A stretch of 64,000 nt of DNA from DASUPK01 sp963804595 (GCA_963804595.1 CAWDQZ010000009.1:124001-188000), one strand, 5' to 3'; shown: positions 24,425 to 33,960, counted from the first letter of the stretch. Made by a program: numbers and translations. The notes: generated by a model from the sequence alone, not told the origin.

Positions 24425-25429
24425 CTACGAGCGCACCGTCCGTGGAAGCCCAAAGTGCTCGAAGAGGGCGGTGTCGGCGAACCAGGTCATCGCCGCGGCG
24501 GCGTCCCCCTCGAGCGTCAGCACGAACAGGCCGGCTGGGCTGGCGATCCCCGTTTGGGCGTCGGGGGTGTAGCAGCCGAAGGCAGGCTGGGAGTTTGCCC
24601 AGGTCGGCATGACACGCAGCGGCGTGCCGCGCGCCTCCTCGCGGTAGCTGAGGAAGCCGGCGATCGCCCGGCGTCCCTGGTACTCGAGCGGCAGCGGCGG
24701 CATCGTGAGCAGGGCATCGTCGGTGAGCAGCGAGACCATCCCGTCGACGTCACCGCTCTCAACCGCGTCGGCGAAGCGCGCAGCGAGTTTGCGCTCGCGT
24801 GGCGAGCGCGGTAGCGGCGGGCGTTCGCGGTCGGCGGGAAGGCGGGTCTCGAGCCCCGCTCGCGCGCGTTGCAGGGCGCTGTTGACCGAGACCTCGCTGC
24901 TTTCCAGCATCTCCGCCACCTCTGCCGCGTGGAAGCCGAGCACGTCGCGCAGCACGAGGACCGCCCGCTGCCGAGGTGGGAGGTGCTGCAGGGCGGCGAC
25001 GAACGCAAGGGTCACGGCCTCCTTCGTCTCGTAGCGCGCCTCCGGCCCGGGCGCGGTCTCCGCGAGCCCCCCGAGCAGCCCGTCGGGGTACGGCTCGAGC
25101 CACAGCGGCTCCCCTCGGCGAGTGGGCTCGGGGACCTCGAACGGGAGCCCCGGGGCCTCGCGGGGGCGCCGCAGGCTGTCGCGGAGCGCGTTCAGGCAGC
25201 GGTTGGTCGCGATGCGGTATAGCCAGGCGCGGAGCGAATCGCGCTCCTCGTATCGCTCAAGTCCGCGCCAGGCCGCCAGCAGGGTCTCCTGGACCATGTC
25301 CTCCGCGTCCTGAACCGAGCCCAGCATCCGGTAGCAGTGGAGGTGCAGCTCGCGGCGGTAGGGGTCGGTCAGCGCGCGGAACGCCTCGTTGTCCCCCAGA
25401 CGAGCGAGACGGAGCGTGCTCTCGGTCAC
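24425..25429 (-). CDS. ECF sigma factor with C-terminal SnoaL-like domain (SigJ/SigG-like)
   Basis: 334 residues from a GTG at 25429 (GAGG eight bases upstream); 24 more codons are open. Sigma region 2: LTDPYRRELHLHCYRMLGSV, QDAEDMVQETLLAAWRGLER, and LYRIATNRCLNALRD. Region 4: LQHLPPRQRAVLVLRDVLGF, AAEVAEMLESSEVSVNSALQ. From residue ~220 an NTF2/SnoaL domain follows (KLAARFADAVESGDVDGMVS to WFADTALFEHFGLP), as in ECF groups that lack a separate anti-sigma factor. The C-terminal domain is thought to control activity by direct contact. It is divergent from the DHFR-like gene. Confidence 0.9.
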   Translation of the reverse strand: MTESTLRLARLGDNEAFRALTDPYRRELHLHCYRMLGSVQDAEDMVQETLLAAWRGLERYEERDSLRAWLYRIATNRCLNALRDSLRRPREAPGLPFEVPEPTRRGEPLWLEPYPDGLLGGLAETAPGPEARYETKEAVTLAFVAALQHLPPRQRAVLVLRDVLGFHAAEVAEMLESSEVSVNSALQRARAGLETRLPADRERPPLPRSPRERKLAARFADAVESGDVDGMVSLLTDDALLTMPPLPLEYQGRRAIAGFLSYREEARGTPLRVMPTWANSQPAFGCYTPDAQTGIASPAGLFVLTLEGDAAAAMTWFADTALFEHFGLPRTVRS

Positions 25430-25572
25430 CGCAGGATCCTCGCACGCCCTCTTCGTCTCGCCACCGACGGGATCGCAACACCACTCGCGCCGCAAATTCA
25501 TCGCTGAGTTCCCGTCGCCTCGGGTGTTTCGTCAAGCAGAAGGACAACACGAAGACGAAAAGGAGAACGGAA

Positions 25573-26151
25573 ATGGGAAGGATCGTGATCAGTGGCCCGC
25601 AGAACGTCTCACTCGATGGAGTCGTCCAGGACCCGGACGGTGAGGAGGGCTTCAGGCTCGGCGGCTGGTTCGTCCAGTTTGGGGGCAAGGACCTCGAGGA
25701 GTGGAACAAGGTCGCGCTCGCGGAGGCGCTGGGCGCCGAGGCATGGCTGCTGGGTCGGCGGAGCTACGAATTTTTCGGGGTGCGGTGGCGACCCCGGAGC
25801 GGCGAGCTCGCGGACAGGTTGAACAGCATCCCCAAGTACGTCGTGTCATCCACTCTCGTAGATCCCGACTGGAACAACTCGATAGTCCTCGAGGGTGATG
25901 TGGTGGAGGAGGTCTCGAAACTGAAGACGGAGCTAGACGGCGAAATCGTCGTCCCTGGCAGCTATGAGCTCGGGCGCACACTAATCGCGCATGACCTGGT
26001 TGACGAGCTGCGGGTGGTCGTCTTCCCAGTCGTGCTCGGAGCGGGTGAGCGCCTTTTCGGCGAGATCAGCGACAAGAAGCCCATGCGCCTCGTCGATACC
26101 AAGGCCATTGGGGACGGCCTCGTCTTCCTCACCTACGAGTTCGTCCGGTAG
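25573..26151 (+). CDS. Dihydrofolate reductase / RibD C-terminal domain family protein
   Basis: 192 residues; ATG with AGGAG seven bases before it. IVISGPQNVSLDGVVQDPDG opens the DHFR-like sheet, LGRRSYEFFGVRW and VVSSTLVDPDWNNS follow, and GEIVVPGSYELGRTLIAHDL, VDELRVVVFPVVLGAGERLF complete the NADPH-binding fold seen in YwjB/RibD-C proteins. The true folate-binding residues cannot be assigned. GC is a little lower than its neighbours. Short inverted sequences TTTCGTC/GACGAAA lie in the shared upstream region. Confidence 0.85.
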   Translation: MGRIVISGPQNVSLDGVVQDPDGEEGFRLGGWFVQFGGKDLEEWNKVALAEALGAEAWLLGRRSYEFFGVRWRPRSGELADRLNSIPKYVVSSTLVDPDWNNSIVLEGDVVEEVSKLKTELDGEIVVPGSYELGRTLIAHDLVDELRVVVFPVVLGAGERLFGEISDKKPMRLVDTKAIGDGLVFLTYEFVR

Positions 26152-26230
26152 CGGAGTACTGCTTTCCATGCGAAGCAGGAGCTCCGATGCTCCCGGAAAT
26201 CACAACCCCAAATGGTGAAGCGTGGCGGGC

Positions 26231-28618
26231 CTAGCTCTTCGCGCGAGGCTTCGAGCGGGAGCGGTCCTTGGCGCCGTTGCCCGCGCGCGAGCCGGAGCCG
26301 TTCCGTGCGCGCTTGACCTTCGTCGCGGAGACCTGGCCGGCGATCTTCTCGGCTTCCTTGACGGCCTCCTCGCCGCTGGCGCCATCCTTGGCGGCGGCCT
26401 CCGCCGCCTCCTTCTCGGCCTTAGCCTGCTCGCGCTCCGCGCGGCGGCGCTTCATCTCCGCCATCGAGGGACACTCATCGTTCAGGCAGAGCTTCCAGGG
26501 ACGGCCGCGCCAGGGGATCACCTGGAGGCGCGGGGTCCGGCCGCAGACCGAGCAGACCTCCTCGATCTTGTAGAGGCCCTTGACCCGCTGGGGCAGCGGG
26601 AAGGTCTGGTCGCACGAGTCGGGCGAGTCGGGGTTGTCGCCGTCCCAGCCCTGACAGCCGACGAAGCGCTTTCCTGACTTGCGCGCCTTGATGATGCGCA
26701 GCATGTTCGGGGACCCGTCCTCCTGCTTGCGGCCGGCCTCCTGGCAGACGATGCAGGGGCCCAGGATCCGGTCCTGGTCCATCCCCGCCCAGACCTCGCG
26801 GGCGAACTTCCGCCACTTGGCTTCCTCGTCCTCGGTCTTGACGTCGTCGCCCATCTCATCGAAGGCCGAGCGGAGCATGTCGCGGCTGTCCTTGAGCACG
26901 TCGTCCTTGGTCATCTGGCCGGCGGCGATCTGGTCCATCTCGGCCTCCATCTCGGCCGTCATGTCCGGAGTCGCCATACGCGGCACGTAGTGCTCGAAGG
27001 CCTTGGACATGGCGATGCCGGTCTCAGACGGCTCTGGCGGGTTGCCGAAGACGTAGCCGCGGTCGTAGAGCTTCTGGATGATGTCGGCGCGGGTCGCCTT
27101 GGTGCCGAGACCGCGCTCCTCCATCATCTCGATCAGCTTGCCCTGGCTGATCCGAGGCGGCGGCGGTGTCTCCTTGCCCTCCATCTCGACGCCCTGGAGC
27201 ACCAGCTCCTGGCCCTCCTCGAGCTTCGGGATCTCGGTGTCGGCCGAACGGGCGTAGGTGTAGATCGCCGCGAAACCCGGGTCCAGCACGACCGAGCCGC
27301 GGACGAAGTACGTTTCGCCTGACTCGGCCGAGGATGTGCCCTTGGCAGTTTCGATGTTGGCCCGAGTGGACTCGCTGATCATCGGCGGGGAGAAGGTGGC
27401 GAGGAAGCGGCGGGCGACCAGCTCGTAGACGCGGCGGTGCGCCTCGGAGCGCGCCTCGAGGCGCTTCGGGTTGACCGCCTGGGTCGGATAGATCGGCGGA
27501 TGGTCGGTGGTCTCCTTCTTGCCGCGAGTCGCCTCGAGGTCGGGCTTGTCGAGCAGGAACGAGGCGGCCTTGAAGTCATCGACCGCGACCAGCTGCTTGA
27601 CCAGCTCCCTCGTCTCGAGCGACTTCGGGTAGACGGTGTTGTCCGTCCGCGGGTAGGAGATGTAGCCGTCCATGTAGAGGTCCTCGGCGATCCGCATCGC
27701 CCGCGACGGGGTGATGCCGAGCCGGTTGGATGCGTCGGTGGTGAAAGCGGTGGTGTTGAGAGGGGTAGGCGGCTGGCGGGTGTTCTTCCGCGCCGAGATC
27801 TCCCTGACGGTGCCCGGGGTCTTCGAGTTGGCGACGGCCGCCTCGGCCTCCTCCTTCTTCCAGAAGCGGTCCGTGGTGTGCTCGGCGACGAACTCGCCGT
27901 CGGGGTGGCCGAACTTGGCGGTGACCTCCCAGAAGGGCTCCGGCTCGTGGGCGCGGCGCTCGAGCTCGCGCTGCACGATCAGGCCGAGCGTCGGGCTCTG
28001 GACGCGGCCGACGGAGAGGAAGTTGGAGCCGAAGCGCCGGGTGGCCATAGAGACGGAGCGGGTGAGCGTGGCGCCCCAGATCAGGTCGATGTCCTGGCGC
28101 GCGGCGCCGGCATTGGCGAGCGGCATCGAGAGCTCGTCGAGATTGTCGAAGGCTCGCTCGATCTCGTCCTTGGTGAGCGCGGAGTACCGCGCGCGCTTCA
28201 CACCCACGAAGTCGCCGTTCTCTCCGTCCGCGAGCGCAGCGTTGGCCGCCACCACCTCCTGAAGCGCCTCGAGGCCGATCAGCTCGCCCTCGCGGTCGAA
28301 GTCGGTCGCGATCACGAGGTCGTCGGCGTCCTCGGCCACCTTCTTCAACGCCCGGACGACGTTCTTGTCGGTCGGCTCCTTGATCAGCTCGGCGTCGATC
28401 AGGTCGCGAGGATTGGTCTGCTGCCAGTTGTTGTACGACTCGGGGAAGGCAGGGTTGAGCACGTGACCCTTCAGCCCGATGGTCATGTGCTCACCGGACT
28501 CGTCGGACCACGTGTAGAACGGCGTCTTGTAGGACGCGCCCTCGGAGGCGCTCCCACCGCTCAATATCTCCGCGATCTTCTTCGCGCTGTTGTTCTTCTC
28601 AGTGACGATCAGTTGCAT
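26231..28618 (-). CDS. topA: DNA topoisomerase I (type IA)
   Basis: 795 residues. TOPRIM domain: MQLIVTEKNNSAKKIAEILS and VIATDFDREGELIGLEAL. Active-site tyrosine in GYISYPRTDNTVYP. HPPIYPTQAVNPKR and LIEMMEERGLGTKATRADII belong to the core. Three C-terminal cysteine clusters (CIVCQEAG, CDQTFPLPQ and CSVCGRTP...CLNDECPS) are zinc-finger-like, and the last ~70 residues are a Lys/Arg/Ala-rich tail suited to DNA binding. It relaxes negative supercoils. The archaeal-like N-terminus and the ordering of the TOPRIM motifs are not those of the E. coli enzyme but match actinobacterial relatives. It stands alone; no operon partners are evident. Confidence 0.93.
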   Translation of the reverse strand: MQLIVTEKNNSAKKIAEILSGGSASEGASYKTPFYTWSDESGEHMTIGLKGHVLNPAFPESYNNWQQTNPRDLIDAELIKEPTDKNVVRALKKVAEDADDLVIATDFDREGELIGLEALQEVVAANAALADGENGDFVGVKRARYSALTKDEIERAFDNLDELSMPLANAGAARQDIDLIWGATLTRSVSMATRRFGSNFLSVGRVQSPTLGLIVQRELERRAHEPEPFWEVTAKFGHPDGEFVAEHTTDRFWKKEEAEAAVANSKTPGTVREISARKNTRQPPTPLNTTAFTTDASNRLGITPSRAMRIAEDLYMDGYISYPRTDNTVYPKSLETRELVKQLVAVDDFKAASFLLDKPDLEATRGKKETTDHPPIYPTQAVNPKRLEARSEAHRRVYELVARRFLATFSPPMISESTRANIETAKGTSSAESGETYFVRGSVVLDPGFAAIYTYARSADTEIPKLEEGQELVLQGVEMEGKETPPPPRISQGKLIEMMEERGLGTKATRADIIQKLYDRGYVFGNPPEPSETGIAMSKAFEHYVPRMATPDMTAEMEAEMDQIAAGQMTKDDVLKDSRDMLRSAFDEMGDDVKTEDEEAKWRKFAREVWAGMDQDRILGPCIVCQEAGRKQEDGSPNMLRIIKARKSGKRFVGCQGWDGDNPDSPDSCDQTFPLPQRVKGLYKIEEVCSVCGRTPRLQVIPWRGRPWKLCLNDECPSMAEMKRRRAEREQAKAEKEAAEAAAKDGASGEEAVKEAEKIAGQVSATKVKRARNGSGSRAGNGAKDRSRSKPRAKS

Positions 28619-28790
28619 GTCGGTCTACTCACGGTAGCCATGGCCGAAGATGCCCCCTGGTGATACGTCGATTCGGCCGCTGCGGTCGGCGAGCGTAGCA
28701 GGGGGTTTTCTGCATCTTTGGCAGTTCGCCTCTCATCCGGGTGTTACGTACCGGTCAATTCCGCATTGCGATGCGCTTAGGCTGTCTTCG

Positions 28791-29741
28791 ATGAGATCGC
28801 TGGTGACAGGGGGCGCGGGCTTCATCGGCTCGCACCTGGTCGATGCTTTAGCGGCGCGAGGCGATGACGTCCTCGTGCTCGATGACCTCTCGAGCGGCAA
28901 CCGCGAGAACCTCGCCGGCGCCCTCGACTCCGGAGCAGAGCTGATGCAGCTCGACGTCGCAGACGCTCAGGCGATCTTCGACGCCGTCGCCGGATTCGAG
29001 CCCCAGAGCGTGTTCCACCTCGCCGCGCAGATCGATGTGCGGCGCTCGATGGCGGACCCGGGCTTCGACGCCCGCCTCAACGTGGTGGGCACGGTGAACG
29101 CGCTCGAGGCGGCCGCGCGGGCCAAGGCCTCGAAGTTCGTCTTCACCTCCACCGGCGGCGCCATATATGGAGAGGGGGACGAGCGAACGGACGAGCTTCC
29201 CTTCTCCGAGACGGCGGCATGCGAGCCCTTCTCGATCTACGGCCAGAGCAAGCTGGCGGCCGAGGGCTACATCGACCTCTACGCGCGGACGCGGGGGCTG
29301 CTGGCCACGGTCCTCCGCCTGGGGAACATCTACGGGCCGCGCCAGGATCCCGCCACGGAGGCGGGCGTCGTGGCGATCTTCTGCGAGGCGGGCCGGGACG
29401 GTGGGCGCCCGACCGTCTTCGGGACGGGGCAGCAGACGCGGGACTACGTGCACGTGGCGGACGTGGTGGCTGCCCTGCTCGCGGCGGAGGCGAGGGACGT
29501 CGCCGGGCCGATCAACGTGGGCACCGGGGTCGAGACGAGCGTGCTGAGGCTCGTCGAGCTGGTCGGCGCCGCCTCGGGGCGTAACGACTTCGAGCCCGAG
29601 TTCGCCCCGGCACGCGAGGGCGAGATCGAAAGGACCGCGCTCGACACCGCCGGCGCGGCCGAGCGGCTCGGCTGGCGGGCCGAGTGGACCATCGAGACCG
29701 GCCTCGAGCAGACGATTCAGGCGGTTCCCAAGCCCCTCTAA
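28791..29741 (+). CDS. NAD-dependent sugar epimerase/dehydratase (UDP-glucose 4-epimerase-like)
   Basis: 316 residues, extended SDR. LVTGGAGFIGSHLVDALAAR binds NAD; DDLSSGNRENL follows; FHLAAQIDVRRSMADP, FTSTGGAIYGEGD with the catalytic Ser/Thr, and IYGQSKLAAEGYI with the Tyr-x3-Lys pair. NIYGPRQDP and GTGQQTRDYVHVADV mark the GalE/RmlB-type nucleotide-sugar group. Probable UDP-glucose/galactose 4-epimerase; exact sugar uncertain. Divergent from topA; the intergenic 172 bases hold both promoters. Confidence 0.88.
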   Translation: MRSLVTGGAGFIGSHLVDALAARGDDVLVLDDLSSGNRENLAGALDSGAELMQLDVADAQAIFDAVAGFEPQSVFHLAAQIDVRRSMADPGFDARLNVVGTVNALEAAARAKASKFVFTSTGGAIYGEGDERTDELPFSETAACEPFSIYGQSKLAAEGYIDLYARTRGLLATVLRLGNIYGPRQDPATEAGVVAIFCEAGRDGGRPTVFGTGQQTRDYVHVADVVAALLAAEARDVAGPINVGTGVETSVLRLVELVGAASGRNDFEPEFAPAREGEIERTALDTAGAAERLGWRAEWTIETGLEQTIQAVPKPL

Positions 29742-29751
29742 CCTCTGCCGC

Positions 29752-30504
29752 ATGCCTGCTCAGGCCTTCGAGGGCAAGGAGTGCATCTGCCAGTTCCGTC
29801 GCGGGATCTGCGACCAGAGCTGCGTGCGGGACATGCTCGACACTCCCTTCTACATGGCGGCGATCAAGCTCAAGGGCCGCCGCTGCGTCGTCATCGGCGG
29901 CGGCGACGTCGGCCTGGAGAAGGTCGAGGGCCTGCTGCTCTGCGATGCCGACGTCACCCTGATCGCCCCCCAGGCGGTCTCCGAGCTCGCCCGCTACGCG
30001 GCCGAGGGCTCGATCGCCTGGGAGCAGCGGGAATTCCACGACGGCGACCTCGACGGTGCCTTCATGGCGATCGCAGCCACCAGCGATACCGACGTCAACG
30101 TCGCGGTCTTCGAGGGTGCCGAGCGCCGGGCGATGCTGGTCAACGTCGTCGATGTGCCGCCGCTCTGCAACTTCATCCTGCCGGCGATCGTGCGCAGCGG
30201 CCCGCTCGCGATCGCGATCTCGACGGCCGGCGCCTCACCAGCGCTCGCCAAGCGGATGAAGCGGGAGATCGCCGAGGCCTACGGCGAGCCGTACGCCCGC
30301 CTCGCCGTGATCCTCAACGACCATCGCGGCTGGGCGAAGGCGACGCTCCCCACATATCAGGACCGCAAGGAGTTCTTCGAGGGCATCGTCAACGGCGACC
30401 CCGACCCGGTCGAGCTGATCAAACAGGGGCGCGGCGACGAGGTGCAACGCCTCATCGAGGAGCACAAGGAGCGCGTCACCAGCGCGCTCGGCGCGTCGGC
30501 CTAG
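29752..30504 (+). CDS. Precorrin-2 dehydrogenase / sirohydrochlorin ferrochelatase (Met8/CysG-N like)
   Basis: 250 residues. NAD-binding RCVVIGGGDVGLEKVEGLLL, the catalytic-Asp region AIAATSDTDVNVAVFE, and VNVVDVPPLCNFILPAIVRS followed by IAISTAGASPALAKRMKREI are the family signatures. It oxidises precorrin-2 and inserts iron to make sirohaem. The start is open: the first 27 residues contain four cysteines (CICQFRRGICDQSC) and a Met at position 28 (MLDTPFYM) would match the usual N-terminus. It begins 10 bases after the epimerase stop. Confidence 0.88.
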   Translation: MPAQAFEGKECICQFRRGICDQSCVRDMLDTPFYMAAIKLKGRRCVVIGGGDVGLEKVEGLLLCDADVTLIAPQAVSELARYAAEGSIAWEQREFHDGDLDGAFMAIAATSDTDVNVAVFEGAERRAMLVNVVDVPPLCNFILPAIVRSGPLAIAISTAGASPALAKRMKREIAEAYGEPYARLAVILNDHRGWAKATLPTYQDRKEFFEGIVNGDPDPVELIKQGRGDEVQRLIEEHKERVTSALGASA

Positions 30505-31376
30505 CCCGCGGGCAGCGCGTAGACCGCGATCGCGGCGAAGTCGCAGGCGGCTGCCGCGATCACCAGCAGGTGGAAGATCTCGTGATAGCCGAAGACGGCC
30601 GGCCTCGGGTCGGGGCGGCGGCGGGCGTAGACCACGGCTCCCGCCGTGTAGAGGATCCCGCCGAGGACGATCAGGCCGAAGCCGACGGGTCCGAGGCCGT
30701 TCCAGAGCTGTGGGATGGCGAGCAGGGCGACCCACCCGGTGGAGATGTAGACCGCCGCCGTGACCCGCTTCGGGGCGTTCCACCAGAGCAGGTTGAGGAC
30801 AGTCCCGGCGCCGGCCATGACCCAGACCGCGATCAGGACGATCCGGGCGAGGTCGCCGTGCAGGACCAGCAGCGCGAAGGGCGTGTAGGTCCCCGCGATC
30901 AGCACGAAGATCATCGTGTGGTCGAGGCGGCGCATCCAGCGGCGCGCCGTCGGCTGCCAGTTGAGGCGGTGATAGAGAGCGCTCACCCCGAGCAGCGCGG
31001 AGAGGCTGAAGGCGTAGATCCCGGCTGCGATCGTGGCCGTGGAGCCGTTGGCCAGCAGGACCAGGGCGGCACCGGCGGCGAGAGAGACGAAGAAGGCCCA
31101 CTGGTGAGAGACCCCGCGCAGCCGCGGCTTCTGGTTGAGAGCGACGGCAGCCGCCTCAGCGGCAGCCTGGGCGTGCACGCGGGCGGCCGACAAGCTCCGC
31201 CCCGCCGCGTCTCGCGCCGCTCCCAGCCGCTCGCCGGCTTCCACGCGGGCCTGGCCCAGGCGCTCGCCGGCCTCGGCGCGGGCCTGGTCGAGACGCTCGC
31301 CCGCGGCCTCCGCCGCGTCGCGTGCCATCCCGACCGGATCCGGGCCCGATCGTGCTTCGTCCCCCGTGGACGCCAT
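30501..31376 (-). CDS. Haemolysin III / PAQR-family membrane protein with amphipathic N-terminal repeats
   Basis: 291 residues. From about residue 90 there are seven membrane helices with the family residues SALYHRLNW, RRLDHTMIFVLIAGTYTPF and FGYHEIFHLLVI, whose Ser/Asp/His set likely binds zinc. The first 80 residues are a run of Ala/Glu/Arg-rich 11-residue repeats (LDQARAEAGER, LGQARVEAGER, LGAARDAAGRS), predicted to form an amphipathic helix lying on the membrane. Real haemolytic activity is not implied; members act in membrane lipid homeostasis or as hydrolases. Stops converge on the sirohaem gene with a shared CTAG. Confidence 0.88.
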   Translation of the reverse strand: MASTGDEARSGPDPVGMARDAAEAAGERLDQARAEAGERLGQARVEAGERLGAARDAAGRSLSAARVHAQAAAEAAAVALNQKPRLRGVSHQWAFFVSLAAGAALVLLANGSTATIAAGIYAFSLSALLGVSALYHRLNWQPTARRWMRRLDHTMIFVLIAGTYTPFALLVLHGDLARIVLIAVWVMAGAGTVLNLLWWNAPKRVTAAVYISTGWVALLAIPQLWNGLGPVGFGLIVLGGILYTAGAVVYARRRPDPRPAVFGYHEIFHLLVIAAAACDFAAIAVYALPAG

Positions 31377-31433
31377 CGTCAGGAACCATAGCCCGGGTGG
31401 GCGAGGCGGTTGTCAGCAGGTGGTGATCGTCGA

Positions 31434-32892
31434 CTAGACGCCCTCACCGGCGGGCGTCGCTGCAGTGGCCCGATCGCGGGTGGTCTGCCGCGCCCTCGAG
31501 ACCAGAGCCGCGGCGGCGAGGGCGAAACAGGCCTGCACCGCGAGTGCGACCGAGAAGGCGTCCCCGAAAGCGGCTGTGCTCGTCGCGGAGCCGAGCTCGG
31601 AGAAGAACACGGTCCCGACGATCGCCACGCCGAGGGCGTTGCCGATCTGCTGCGAGGTGACCATGGCGCCGGACGCGGCGCCGGCGCTCGCTGGGGGAAC
31701 AGCCTTGAGGACGAGGTGGATGAGCGGAGGGATCGCGAGACCCATGCCGGCACCGACCGGCACCATCGCCAGGAGCAGCCAGGCCGAGACCGTGCCATCG
31801 CCGGTCTCCTGCACCGCGAAGATCGTGGTGAGCAGGCCGAGCCCGGCGATCGTCGCGCCGATCTGGGGCATGTACTCCCGGACGCCTTCGGACAGGCGTG
31901 GGCCCGCCAGGGAGCTGGTGACGAACGCGATCGCGATCGGCGTGAAGGCGAGGCCTGACTCGAGGGCGCTCAGGCCGAGGCCCTCCTGCATGTAGATCCC
32001 GAGGAGGAAGAAGAACGAGATCACGAAGTAGAGGACCGTCGCCGAGAGGAGCCCGATCCGGAACCCGCGCGTCTCGAAGAGCCCGAGCTCGATCAGCGGG
32101 GAGCCACCTCGTGCTGCGATCCGCCCCTCGAGGGCGAAGAAGAGGGCGCCGGCGGGAATGGCGGCCGCGAAGGAGACGAAGGTCCAGGCCGGCCAGCCGA
32201 CCTCGCGGCCCTCGACGGCCGGGACCATCACCAGGCTCAGAGCTGAGCGTGGCGAGCGCCACCCCGGCGATGTCGAGTCGGCGCGCGGTCTCAGAGCGGG
32301 ACTCCGGGATCAGGCGGTCCGCCGCCAGCAACGAGATCAGGCCGACGGGAATGTTGATCAGGAAGACAGAGCGCCAGCCGAGCCCGAGGACGTCCAGCGC
32401 GATCAGGCCGCCGCCGACGATCTGGCCCGCGATCGCCGCGAGGCCCTGGACGAGGCCCTGGAAGCTGAGCGCCTTCGGCCGCTCGGCGGGGGAGAACTCG
32501 ACCTGGATGATCGAGAGGACCTGCGGCCACATCGCTGCGCCGCCGAACCCCTGCAGCAGCCGGGCAGCGATCAGGGCGCCGGCGGTGGGAGCCGCGGCGC
32601 AGAGCGCCGAGGCGATCGTGAAGCCGGCGATGCCGAGCTTGAACAGGCGGCGGCGCCCGAAGACGTCGCCGAGCCGGCCGCCGGTGATCAGCGAGATCGC
32701 GTAGGTGAGCAGGTACGCAGCCACGACCCATTGCAGATCCGAGTCGCTCGCGCCCAGGTCGGTGCGCAGCGAGGGCGCCGTGACGTTGACGATGAAGACG
32801 TCGAGGATGACCATGAAGACCGGGGCGAAAAGAACCGGGAGGAGCCAGGGGCTCCGAGGCGCCGGCCGGGGTGTGGGTCCCGTCTGATCCAT
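31434..32892 (-). pseudogene. MFS multidrug transporter (DHA2 type), single-base frameshift
   Basis: N-half: PVLFAPVFMVILDVFIVNVT, the loop 2-3 signature GGRLGDVFGRRRLF and LLQGFGGAAMWPQVL. C-half in another frame: WTFVSFAAAIPAGALFFALE through SQQIGNALGVAIVGTVFFSE. Removing the base at 32241 joins them as ATLSLSLVMVPAVEG and gives 485 residues with about 14 helices. A proton-driven drug or metabolite exporter is expected. The divergent XRE regulator probably controls it. An ATG at 32955 would lengthen the N-terminus by 21 residues. Confidence 0.85.
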
Positions 32893-32965
32893 CCCGGAAT
32901 TCAACGGCCGCGCCGCCTTGGCTGTGACATCACTCTTCGCGGGTTCCCTTGCCATCCGGAACCCA

Positions 32966-33916
32966 GTGTGCGACGATGGTCATCCGGGTACAAGAGAGGG
33001 CTTTATCCTGGTATCAAAAGCACCACCCAAGAACCGTAGGAAGGGCAGCGCGAACGGGAACGGCCCCGGCGCGGGCGCCGATGGATCCCCGCGCAGGGCC
33101 GAGCTGGCCGACTTCCTGCGAAGCCGCCGCGAATCGCTCCAGCCCGAGGACGTCGGTCTTACAGGCGGCGGCCGGCGCCGAACCCCGGGGCTGCGGCGCG
33201 AGGAGGTTGCTCAGCTGGCCGGCGTGGGCACCACCTGGTACACGTGGCTCGAGCAGGGCCGCGACGTCCGCGCCTCGTCGTCCGTGCTCGAGGCGATCTC
33301 CGACGCTCTCGATTTGACCAATGCCGAGCGCTCACACGTGATGCTGCTCGGCCGCGGCGAGGAGGTCGCAGTGGGCCGATCCCCGAAGGAGGAGCTCCAC
33401 CCCACGATCGAGAAGCTGGTCGCCAACCTCGGGCCCAACCCCGCCTGTATCACGGGCCGCCGCTTCGACTTCCTCGCCTGGAACCGCGCCCACTCGGCCG
33501 TCTTCGGCGACCCGATCGAGATGCCGGACGGACGGCGCAACCTGCTCTGGCGCCTCTTCATGGACCCGGCGAGCCGAAAGATCCATCCGGACTGGGAGGA
33601 GGGCGCTCGCCGGATCGTCGCCCGCTTCCGGGCGCAGGCGGCCCGCTACGTCGGCGACCCCGACTTCGATGACCTGATCTCGGCCTTGAAGGAAGGCAGC
33701 CCCGAGTTCCGCGAGTGGTGGGGCCTCCACGAGGTGGCGTCCAGCGGGGTCGGCCGCAAGGTCGTCAAGCACCCGCGGGTCGGCAAGCTCGTCTTCGAGC
33801 ACGCGGCCTTCTTCCCGACGGACGAGAGCCCCGACCAACGGCTCATCCTCTACACGGCGACCCAGGTGGCCAACACGCCCCAGAAGCTCGCCAGGCTGCT
33901 CGCCGGGCGGTCGTAG
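32966..33916 (+). CDS. XRE-type transcriptional regulator with MmyB-like ligand domain
   Basis: HTH_31 domain: ELADFLRSRRESLQPEDVGL, RRRTPGLRREEVAQLAGVGT and TWYTWLEQGRDVRAS. The C-terminal MmyB-like domain has CITGRRFDFLAWNRAHSAVF and DPASRKIHPDWEEGARR, ending VFEHAAFFPTDESPDQRLIL YT-type sequence. Such proteins usually control a divergent gene, here the MFS exporter, and may bind a fatty acid. The start is uncertain: GTG at 32966 is the nearest standard codon, TTG at 32918 another; there is none between and the conserved domain. The first ~45 residues are not conserved. Confidence 0.85.
   Translation: MCDDGHPGTREGFILVSKAPPKNRRKGSANGNGPGAGADGSPRRAELADFLRSRRESLQPEDVGLTGGGRRRTPGLRREEVAQLAGVGTTWYTWLEQGRDVRASSSVLEAISDALDLTNAERSHVMLLGRGEEVAVGRSPKEELHPTIEKLVANLGPNPACITGRRFDFLAWNRAHSAVFGDPIEMPDGRRNLLWRLFMDPASRKIHPDWEEGARRIVARFRAQAARYVGDPDFDDLISALKEGSPEFREWWGLHEVASSGVGRKVVKHPRVGKLVFEHAAFFPTDESPDQRLILYTATQVANTPQKLARLLAGRS
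32982..33013. promoter_or_regulatory. Candidate operator: direct repeat between the MFS and XRE genes
   Basis: ATCCGGGTA (32982-32990) and ATCCTGGTA (33005-33013) differ at one base and start 23 bases apart, about two helical turns. The stretch is the most AT-rich in the area. Binding by the XRE regulator is inference. Confidence 0.3.
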
Positions 33917-33922
33917 TATGTC

Positions 33923-33952
33923 TTGTTTGGTATATAGCTAGTTGGTTATACT
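33923..33952 (+). promoter_or_regulatory. Promoter of the ArsR gene, likely giving a leaderless mRNA
   Basis: -35 TTGTTT (33923-33928) and -10 TATACT (33947-33952), 18 bases apart. The GTG start lies 8 bases after the -10, so transcription should begin at or beside it. GTATA and TATAC form the ends of an imperfect inverted repeat across the region, a plausible autoregulatory site. Confidence 0.55.
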
Positions 33953-33960
33953 CGTCGGCC

